Positions 14,788 through 20,001 of a DNA stretch of 20,001 bases are shown piece by piece. The number at the start of each line of letters is the position of its first letter. The stretch's first letter is position 1. Made by a program: the position numbers and the translations under genes. The notes below the pieces were generated by a model that saw only the letters and a list, made by a program, of their open reading frames with translations, was not told the DNA's origin and did not search any database. Origin of the DNA: Candidatus Bipolaricaulota bacterium (GTDB lineage: Bacteria > Bipolaricaulota > Bipolaricaulia > RBG-16-55-9). The stretch lies in NCBI GenBank assembly GCA_015487455.1, contig WFPR01000070.1:1-20001 (forward strand), in the 5' to 3' direction.

Positions 14788-15036
14788 ATGCTCATCGCCT
14801 ACATTCGAGCGGCCATGGAGCGGGCACGTTACGAGTTGATCGACGATGAAGAGCCATACTACGGCGAGATCCCCGACTGTCCGGGGGTGTGGGCCACAGG
14901 GAAGACGCTGGAGGAGTGCCGACGAAACTTGGAAGAGGCACTCCAAGGGTGGATCGTCCTTCGCCTTAAGAAGGGGCTCGAGCTGCCCCCCTTAGGATCC
15001 GTGCGCATCGAGGAGCCCCGTGAAATCCCCGTATAG
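14788..15036 (+). CDS. hicB: HicB-family antitoxin
   Basis: An 82-residue protein with the partial RNase H fold of HicB: a first strand (MLIAYIRAAMERARYELI), then YYGEIPDCPGVWATGKTLEE, CRRNLEEALQGWIVLRLKKG and a short P-rich tail (LELPPL). The E-I-P-D-x-P-G-V-x-A-x-G-x-T motif is diagnostic. HicB binds and inhibits the HicA toxin and often represses the operon; no separate DNA-binding domain is visible in this short form. ATG 14788 is the start, since the longer in-frame opening lies inside purCE. hicA follows 16 nt after the stop. The antitoxin-first order is the reverse of the common hicA-hicB order. Confidence 0.9.
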   Translation: MLIAYIRAAMERARYELIDDEEPYYGEIPDCPGVWATGKTLEECRRNLEEALQGWIVLRLKKGLELPPLGSVRIEEPREIPV

Positions 15037-15052
15037 CCCGTTAGGGTTGATC

Positions 15053-15280
15053 ATGGCAAGGCTTACCCCCGTCTCCTGGCGGGAGCTGGTCAGCACCCTA
15101 AAAGCCTTCGGCTTTCAAGGCCCCTATCAGGAGGGGAAGCCCCCCTACATGGTCAAGGGGAACCTGGTGCTCACCTTACCCAACCCTCACCGACGGGAGG
15201 TCAGCGTGGACTTGTTGAGACGCATCCTCCGACAGGCGGGGATCTCCCGGGAGGAGTGGATCGAAAGGCGCCATGGCTAA
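15053..15280 (+). CDS. hicA: HicA-family protein, lacking the canonical catalytic His
   Basis: A 75-residue protein with the HicA dsRBD-like arrangement: a helix (WRELVSTLKAFGF), a beta-hairpin (GKPPYMVKGNLVLTLPNPH), then a helix (SVDLLRRILRQAGISREEW). The C-terminal LRRILRQAGISxEEW is highly typical. Canonical HicA toxins carry GSHH or GSNH at the hairpin turn, with His as the catalytic residue. Here the turn reads GKPPY, so that His is replaced; H46 in PNPH is the only other candidate. It may therefore be a catalytically weak or non-nuclease variant, or a subfamily using another residue. ATG 15053 (AGGG upstream) is preferred over GTG 15020. The last 8 nt overlap purD, which ties purD translation to hicA. 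Confidence 0.85.
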   Translation: MARLTPVSWRELVSTLKAFGFQGPYQEGKPPYMVKGNLVLTLPNPHRREVSVDLLRRILRQAGISREEWIERRHG

Positions 15281-16571
15281 AGCGAAGGTGCTGGTGATCG
15301 GGGGCGGGGGGCGGGAGCACGCCCTGGTGCGCGCCCTCGTCGACGATCGGGACGTCGAGCACGTCTTCGTGGCGCCGGGGAACGGGGGCACCGCGGCCAT
15401 GGAGGGCGTCACGAACGTGCCGCTGGAGGACCCCCGGGACCTCGTCGCGTTCGCGACCCGCGAGGACGTCGCGCTGACGGTCGTCGGGCCGGAGGCCCCC
15501 CTCGTCCGGGGGCTGGCCGACTACCTCCGCCGCCACGACCTCCCCGTGCTGGGCTTCGGGCGGGCCGCGGCCCGGCTCGAGGGCAGCAAGGTCTTCGCCA
15601 AGCGCTTCATGCAGAAGTACGCGATCCCGACCGCGCCCTTCCGCGTCTTCGAGCACAGGGCCTCCGCGCTGCGCTACCTCCGGGAGCGGTTCGCGGAGGA
15701 CCCGGCGCGGGCCTTCTTCGTCAAGGCCGACGAGCTGTGCGCCGGGAAGGGCGCCTTCCCGGCCCGCTCCCTCAAAGAAGCGGAAGAGGCCCTGCGCAAG
15801 CTCCTGGACGAGAAGGTCTGCGGGGTGGGCGAGCGCGTCGTGGTGGAAGAGGCGCTCCGGGGCGAGGAGACGTCGCTGCTGGCGCTCACCGACGGGCGGA
15901 GCGTCGCGACCCTGCCCCCCGCTCAAGACTACAAAAGGGCCTACGACGGCGACGAGGGGCCGAACACCGGCGGGATGGGCGCCTACGTCCCGACCCCCGT
16001 GGTGACGGAGGCCGTCTACCAGCGCGTCGAGCAGGAGATCGTGCTCCCGACGCTGCTCGGGATGGAGGAGGAGCGGCTGAGCGACCGGGGCGTGCTCTAC
16101 TTCGGGCTCATGATCGACCCCAAGGGCAAGCCCTACGTGCTGGAGTACAACGTGCGCTTCGGCGACCCTGAAACTCAGCCGATCCTCTCGCTCCTGGAGA
16201 GCGACTTGTACCCCGCGCTCCGGGCGTGCGTCGAGGGGCGGCTGGAGCGGGTCGAGCTGCGCTGGCGCGCGGGCGCGGCCGTCTGCGTCGTGCTCTGCGT
16301 CGAGGGCTACCCCGAACGCTACACCCACCAGAACGAGCCCATCGAGGGGATCGAGGAGGCGGAGGCGCTGGGCGACGTGATCGTCTACCACGCCGGGACG
16401 GAGTACCGCGACGGGAGGTTCTACACCAAGGGCGGGCGGATCTTGGGGGTGACGGCCTGGGGCCCGGACGTCGCCGCGGCCCGCGAGCGGGCCTATCGGG
16501 CCGTCGAGAAGATTCGCTTTAGGGGGATGCGCTACCGCCGGGACATCGCGCTGAACGTCCCCCCGCTCTAG
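15273..16571 (+). CDS. purD: Phosphoribosylamine-glycine ligase (GAR synthetase)
   Basis: A 432-residue ATP-grasp enzyme that joins glycine to phosphoribosylamine, the second step of purine synthesis. The N-terminal GGGGREHAL (10-18), VAPGNGG (33-39), VGPEAPLVRGLAD, the ATP-grasp loop VKADELCAGKGAF (150-162), VEEALRGEETSLLAL, GPNTGGMGAY (229-238) and LEYNVRFGDPETQ are all family blocks. The ATP-grasp loop is usually VKADGLAAGKGV; the ELC-for-GLA change is unusual but K and GKG are kept. The length matches full-length PurD. ATG 15273 overlaps the hicA stop by 8 nt. There is no strong Shine-Dalgarno of its own, so coupling to hicA is likely. purN follows after 8 nt. Confidence 0.96.
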   Translation: MAKAKVLVIGGGGREHALVRALVDDRDVEHVFVAPGNGGTAAMEGVTNVPLEDPRDLVAFATREDVALTVVGPEAPLVRGLADYLRRHDLPVLGFGRAAARLEGSKVFAKRFMQKYAIPTAPFRVFEHRASALRYLRERFAEDPARAFFVKADELCAGKGAFPARSLKEAEEALRKLLDEKVCGVGERVVVEEALRGEETSLLALTDGRSVATLPPAQDYKRAYDGDEGPNTGGMGAYVPTPVVTEAVYQRVEQEIVLPTLLGMEEERLSDRGVLYFGLMIDPKGKPYVLEYNVRFGDPETQPILSLLESDLYPALRACVEGRLERVELRWRAGAAVCVVLCVEGYPERYTHQNEPIEGIEEAEALGDVIVYHAGTEYRDGRFYTKGGRILGVTAWGPDVAAARERAYRAVEKIRFRGMRYRRDIALNVPPL

Positions 16572-16579
16572 CTTTCGAT

Positions 16580-17374
16580 ATGGCCCAGCTGAAGCCCCTC
16601 TACGAGCCCAAGCCCGGTCGAAAGCTGCGCGTGGCGGTGCTGTTCTCGGGCGGCGCCTCGGCGCTGCGCTATCTCGTCGAGCGCGACCCCCACTACGGCC
16701 GGCTCTACGAGGTCGTGGGCGCGCTGACGGACCGCCCGGACGCCTCCGGGATTGCGTTCTGTCGGCAGCGCAGCATCCCCGTGAAGGCGCTGGACTTTAG
16801 AGCCTTCCTCAAGAAGCGAGGAGCCTCGTTTCGCGATTGGAGCGCGCGGCGGGCGTACTTCGCCGGGGTCGTGGAGGCGCTCCAAGCCTGGGCGCCCGAC
16901 GTGCTGCTGCTCTCGGGCTTCCTGCTCGTCATCACGGAGCCGCTGCTGAGCGCGTATCGCTTCCGGATCGTGAACGTCCACCCCGCCGACTTGACGATCG
17001 CGGACGAGCGCGGCCGCCGCAAGTACGTGGGCCTCGGCCTCGACGTCGTGAGGCGGGCGATCGAGGCGGGCGAGCCCGTCACCCGCTCCACCGTCCACCT
17101 CGTCACGGAGGAGGTCGACGGCGGCCCCGTGCTCGTGCTGTCGGAGCCGTTGCCCGTCGAGCCCGGCGTCCGCCCTGAGGAGCACCAAGAGCGGATGAAG
17201 TGGGCCTGCGACGGCCCGGCCGTCCAGAAGGCGCTGGAGCTGATCGCCACCGGGCGGGTCTTGTTGGACTCAGACACGGGAAGGGTCGCAATCACGCTCG
17301 AGCGCGATTGCGAGCTCAAGCGCGCACCTCGAGGATCTCGTAGTGCTGGGGGCCTTGGGGGGTCTGGGCGGTGA
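16580..17374 (+). CDS. purN: Phosphoribosylglycinamide formyltransferase-like protein (PurN family)
   Basis: A 264-residue protein with a formyl-transferase fold. The three catalytic residues of PurN are visible: N132 and H134 in IVNVHPADL, and D180 in EEVDGGPVL. The N-terminal VAVLFSGGASALRYLV corresponds to the phosphate loop, though most PurN have SGxGSNLQ. PurN transfers formyl from 10-formyl-THF to GAR, the third step. The protein is longer than E. coli PurN (212), with about 14 extra residues at the front and a tail after about residue 240. The segment after the catalytic His differs from the usual HPSLLPxFPG, so substrate identity is likely but not certain; it is a divergent PurN. The final 59 nt overlap the convergent greA. 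Confidence 0.85.
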   Translation: MAQLKPLYEPKPGRKLRVAVLFSGGASALRYLVERDPHYGRLYEVVGALTDRPDASGIAFCRQRSIPVKALDFRAFLKKRGASFRDWSARRAYFAGVVEALQAWAPDVLLLSGFLLVITEPLLSAYRFRIVNVHPADLTIADERGRRKYVGLGLDVVRRAIEAGEPVTRSTVHLVTEEVDGGPVLVLSEPLPVEPGVRPEEHQERMKWACDGPAVQKALELIATGRVLLDSDTGRVAITLERDCELKRAPRGSRSAGGLGGSGR

Positions 17375-17786
17375 CGGCCTCCCCGGCGCGGCGGCCCAGG
17401 AGCGCTTGTCCCAGGGGCGACCCGGCCGAGACGACCGGCTCGCCCTCGGCCGCGTGGTTGATGTTGGCGACGACCCGGAGCTCCAGCTCCTGCCCCGTGG
17501 CCTTGTGCTTGAGGCGCACGCGGGCGCCGACGCGCACGGTCCCGTCGTCCGTTTGGCCTTGGACCACGCGGGCCCGGCGGAGCGTCCCCATCACCCGCGC
17601 GATCTCGCCCTCCAGCAGCGCCTGCTTCTCCTTAGCGGCCTGGTAGGCGGCGTTCTCGCTTAAATCTTTCTGGGCGGCCGCCTCGGCGATCTCGCGGGCG
17701 ACCCGCTTGCGGGCCTCCTCCAGCTCCTCCAGGCGCCGCTTGAGGCGCTCGTACTCCGCCGGGCTCATCTCGTGCTCGTGGGCCAT
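17316..17786 (-). CDS. greA: Transcription elongation factor GreA
   Basis: A 156-residue GreA, a normal length. The N-terminal coiled coil (to about residue 75) carries the tip KDLSENAAY with D41 and E44, the acidic pair that coordinates the second Mg2+ in the RNA polymerase secondary channel. The C-terminal FKBP-like domain follows (GARVRLKH, VVSAGSPLGQALLGRRAGEA, YEILEV). It rescues backtracked polymerase by stimulating transcript cleavage. ATG 17786 has a TTATAC hexamer 6 nt upstream and no Shine-Dalgarno, suggesting another leaderless start. The 3' end overlaps the end of purN on the opposite strand. Confidence 0.96.
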   Translation of the reverse strand: MAHEHEMSPAEYERLKRRLEELEEARKRVAREIAEAAAQKDLSENAAYQAAKEKQALLEGEIARVMGTLRRARVVQGQTDDGTVRVGARVRLKHKATGQELELRVVANINHAAEGEPVVSAGSPLGQALLGRRAGEAVTAQTPQGPQHYEILEVRA

Positions 17787-17792
17787 GGCGGT

Positions 17793-17798
17793 GTATAA
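17793..17798 (-). promoter_or_regulatory. Probable -10 element of greA (leaderless)
   Basis: TTATAC on the minus strand ends 6 nt before ATG 17786. The best -35 at 17-nt spacing (TTCAGC) is weak, so this is less certain than the alaS and purM promoters. Confidence 0.4.
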
Positions 17799-17840
17799 GT
17801 GTACTGGAAGTCTTGGCTGAACTTCAAGATTGGACGAAAT

Positions 17841-18464
17841 CTACCTGAAGCGCCTGCTCAGGACGAGCAAAGCTCCCACATATCCCCATAAGCCTACCAA
17901 CAACTGAGCCCCTTTGTACTTGAGCGTCACCCCCAAACCATCCCCGCTAAACGCGTAGGAAAACCCGAGAAGCAACGCCTGCAAGTGGCCGTCTAACGGC
18001 CTTTCCGGGTTCACGAGGTGGAAAGCTGCCCATCCCCACCATCCTAGGCCCACCCCCAGGCCGATGGCGGCCTGGGTCCAGCTGGAGATGAGAAGCGTGA
18101 GGCCCCCCAGCAGGCAGGCGGGAGCCATGACCATCAGCACCCCATACAAGCTAGGGCTCAAGGTGACCGCGACCATCGCTCCCCACCCCAAGAGCCAGCC
18201 GAGGCGGATGGCCAAGCTCAACCCTTTAGGCCGTGAGGTCGCTTGGTAAACTTCTGTTTCCCCTTCGTGGGGGAGGAGGCCACGATGGCTCAAGAGCAGC
18301 AGGAGCAGGGGAAGAGCCAGCTCGCCAAACGCCAGGAGGGTTCTTTGGGGAACGCCGCTCTCCCCCAGGATGACACGCGTTGGGATCCAGAACGCGAGCC
18401 CAATCCACGCGTACCGCGGTAAGATCCGCCGCCTCTCCAGGCGAATAACCTCAAGAATGCGCAT
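17841..18464 (-). CDS. ABC-2-like membrane permease
   Basis: A 207-residue hydrophobic protein with about six membrane helices (near residues 17-33, 43-59, 84-102, 106-127, 132-150 and 186-202) and short loops. There is no recognisable catalytic domain. Its start (ATG 18464) lies inside the ATPase gene with a 14-nt overlap, so the pair is translationally coupled. It is therefore most likely the permease of an ABC exporter. It is shorter than the usual ABC-2 permease (about 240-280 residues). Substrate unknown. It ends 54 nt before the greA start on the same strand; greA seems to have its own promoter. Confidence 0.75.
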   Translation of the reverse strand: MRILEVIRLERRRILPRYAWIGLAFWIPTRVILGESGVPQRTLLAFGELALPLLLLLLSHRGLLPHEGETEVYQATSRPKGLSLAIRLGWLLGWGAMVAVTLSPSLYGVLMVMAPACLLGGLTLLISSWTQAAIGLGVGLGWWGWAAFHLVNPERPLDGHLQALLLGFSYAFSGDGLGVTLKYKGAQLLVGLWGYVGALLVLSRRFR

Positions 18465-19329
18465 AAATCAAGGCCAAGTACGCGTCTTGAAGGGTGGGGG
18501 TCACCGGCGAGCCTCCGCCGAGGCCCCCACGCTGTTCGCAGAGCAAACGGACTCGACAGCCCTCCTTCTCCTTTTGGACCGTCAAAATCCGCATCCCGGG
18601 GGAGCGGGCGAGCTCCTCCAGCGCCTTCAGGGGGACGGTCACCTCCACGATCTTCCCCTCGAAGCGCCGGAGGAGGGCGCCCTTCGGGCCGAAGAAGAGC
18701 AGACGACCGCGGTGCAAGACGGCCACCTGATCACAGACGACCTCAACGTCCTCCACAAGATGGGTCGAGAGGACGGTGAGGCGTTCCTGAGGCAGCTGGA
18801 TGAGGAAGCGCCGGAACTTGACCCGCTCCTCCACGTCCAACCCCGCGGTGGGCTCGTCCACTAAGAGCAGCTGGGGGTCGTTGAGCAGCGCCTGAGCGAT
18901 CCCCAGGCGCCGCAACATGCCCCCGGAATAGCTTCGGATCGGGCGTCCGGCGACCGGCGTTAAGCCCACCCACGCCAGCAGCTCCTCCACCCGCTCCTTG
19001 AGCCCCTCCCTGGGCATCTCCTTCAGCCACGCGACGTAATGCAGGTATTCTCGCGCGTTGAAGTCCGGGTACGCTCGGAACGCCTGGGGAAGATACCCCA
19101 AGAGTCGGCGGATGGCCCGACGATCCGACGCTCGGGTCGTCCCGTATCCGAAGAGGCGGACCCGGCCCTCCGTAGGGGGAAGCACGGTCGCCAGGATCCG
19201 CAGGAACGTCGTCTTCCCCGCTCCGTTCGGGCCGAGCACCCCGAGCACCCCGCCCTGGAACCTTAAGGTGATGTCCTTGAGCGCGTACAGATCCCCAAAC
19301 CTGCGGCTCAGCCCCTCCACCTCGATCAT
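18451..19329 (-). CDS. ABC transporter ATP-binding protein (ABC-2 exporter type)
   Basis: A 292-residue stand-alone ATPase. Walker A GPNGAGKTT is at 33-41, the Q-loop Q82, the signature SGGM at 135-138, Walker B LLLVDE at 154-159 with the catalytic Glu, D-loop GLD, and H-loop H190 in LSTH. GPNGAGKTT plus SGGM is typical of the CcmA/DrrA-like class that works with ABC-2 permeases. The C-terminal region (230-292) is an accessory domain. ATG 19329 begins MIEVEGLSRRFG; the longer opening upstream belongs to the preceding gene's shadow. The start overlaps the preceding stop as ATGA, and the end overlaps the permease. Confidence 0.93.
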   Translation of the reverse strand: MIEVEGLSRRFGDLYALKDITLRFQGGVLGVLGPNGAGKTTFLRILATVLPPTEGRVRLFGYGTTRASDRRAIRRLLGYLPQAFRAYPDFNAREYLHYVAWLKEMPREGLKERVEELLAWVGLTPVAGRPIRSYSGGMLRRLGIAQALLNDPQLLLVDEPTAGLDVEERVKFRRFLIQLPQERLTVLSTHLVEDVEVVCDQVAVLHRGRLLFFGPKGALLRRFEGKIVEVTVPLKALEELARSPGMRILTVQKEKEGCRVRLLCEQRGGLGGGSPVTPTLQDAYLALIYAHS

Positions 19330-20001
19330 GGTCGGGTCTCGCTCCTCGCCTCCCATTGACGCCACACGACCCCCGTTTCGTGGACGCAGTAGCGATAGCG
19401 CACCTCCCCCAGCTTGAGGGGGAGAGCCCGCCAAGGGCGCCAATTTCCCTCGCACTCCCACTCCCAGTAGGGGATCAAGGCGTTGAGCCAGTATAAGCGG
19501 GGAGCAAGGGGTTCCAGAAGCTCCCAGAGGGCAACCGCTTCATCGGGGTCGAGCGATGGGGAGGGCGGCAAGCTCTCAGCCCAGGGAAGGGTCAAGAGGG
19601 CGGCGGGCCAAGCCTCCCACTGTAGATCCCCCTTGAAGCCGGAGCGACACGCCCTGGCCCGCACGGTGAGGTCAGGAGCGAGCAGCCTCCAAGGGGACCA
19701 AGCTCCACACCCCGACAGGCGGTTCCGGTCCGGGACCGTCCAGACGAGATCGCCCCTCCCCAGCCAGCAGAGGCGCTCCCCCTCGGCTAAGGGCCAATCG
19801 ACGCAGTACGGGGCGGTAAACCCGCTGACTCGAGCCGTCGGCAGCCCATAGGGCTCAGGGCGGAGCAGGGGATCAGAGTCGGCAGGGCCGGACGGGCCGG
19901 CCCCCCTCCCGAGCGGGATTGGCCCTCCGCTCAAGGCCAGAGCGAGCCCGACGCCCACGAGGAGCGTCGTCCAAAGGGCGCGACGCCCTCCCCCTCTTGT
20001 C
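19326..20001 (-). CDS. Exported or membrane-anchored Trp-rich protein of the ABC operon, N-terminus outside the window
   Basis: The minus-strand frame ending at 19326 stays open to the right edge, so the start lies outside. The edge portion reads RRALWTTLLVGVGLALALSG, a basic-then-hydrophobic signal peptide or anchor; the GTG at 19958 lies inside it and is a poor start. The mature part is rich in Trp and Pro and has four Cys residues, possibly disulfides, with a C-terminal WEWECEGNWRPWRALP segment. I do not recognise a family. The ATGA overlap with the ATPase gene places it in the same operon, so it may be an extracytoplasmic partner of the transporter. Confidence 0.7.
   Translation of the reverse strand, partial: TRGGGRRALWTTLLVGVGLALALSGGPIPLGRGAGPSGPADSDPLLRPEPYGLPTARVSGFTAPYCVDWPLAEGERLCWLGRGDLVWTVPDRNRLSGCGAWSPWRLLAPDLTVRARACRSGFKGDLQWEAWPAALLTLPWAESLPPSPSLDPDEAVALWELLEPLAPRLYWLNALIPYWEWECEGNWRPWRALPLKLGEVRYRYCVHETGVVWRQWEARSETRP

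Noticed and set aside
1..20001. tRNA or rRNA genes, CRISPR arrays, transposases or a riboswitch
   Set aside because: I looked for TPsiC-type motifs, regular direct repeats, DDE-type genes and structured leaders and saw none that hold up.

Overview
The window is a GC-rich stretch of bacterial chromosome, densely packed with genes. Proteins are rich in Arg, Glu and Leu, which fits a thermophile or a high-GC lineage. A small exported protein ending in Phe looks like an outer-membrane beta-barrel, which suggests a diderm cell. I cannot name the organism. A deep-branching thermophilic phylum (for example Bipolaricaulota/Acetothermia, or something near Deinococcus-Thermus) is only a guess. Several housekeeping genes (alaS, purM, probably greA) have a -10 hexamer 6 to 8 nt before the start codon and no Shine-Dalgarno, so leaderless transcripts look common.

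Layout. 1-777 (-): an M42-type metallo-aminopeptidase, cut by the left edge. It is divergent from alaS (868-3567, +), and both promoters appear to use one palindromic TTGCAA as -35. 3585-4115 (-): small exported barrel-like protein. 4268-7856 (+): two ABC exporter half-transporters forming an asymmetric heterodimer, followed with an ATGA overlap by purQ. 8630-12290: an accessory island between purQ and purM. It holds a frameshifted coiled-coil gene, an orphan Phd/YefM antitoxin, a PIN-domain protein, an XRE-ImmA/IrrE fusion, a divergent HNH protein with a C-terminal glycine zipper, and a degraded SNase-like nuclease. 12319-17374 (+): the pur cluster purM, purC-purE fusion, hicB, hicA, purD, purN. 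17316-17786 (-): greA, whose end overlaps purN. 17841-20001 (-): a three-gene ABC operon (exported protein cut by the right edge, ATPase, permease).

How it works together. PurQ, PurM, PurCE, PurD and PurN cover several steps of de novo IMP synthesis. PurF, PurL/PurS, PurB and PurH are not in the window. The PurE domain is class II-like (CO2-using, as in Treponema and animal PAICS), so PurK is not expected. A HicBA toxin-antitoxin pair sits inside this operon, with its own promoter over the purCE stop codon and with hicA overlapping the purD start.

The most unusual part is the island at 9518-12034. A HTH-protease regulator followed by a PIN nuclease is transcribed away from an HNH/glycine-zipper protein. 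A perfect 12-bp palindrome covers the predicted -10 elements of both directions. This looks like a self-regulated toxin-antitoxin or defence module. Its function is inferred from architecture only.
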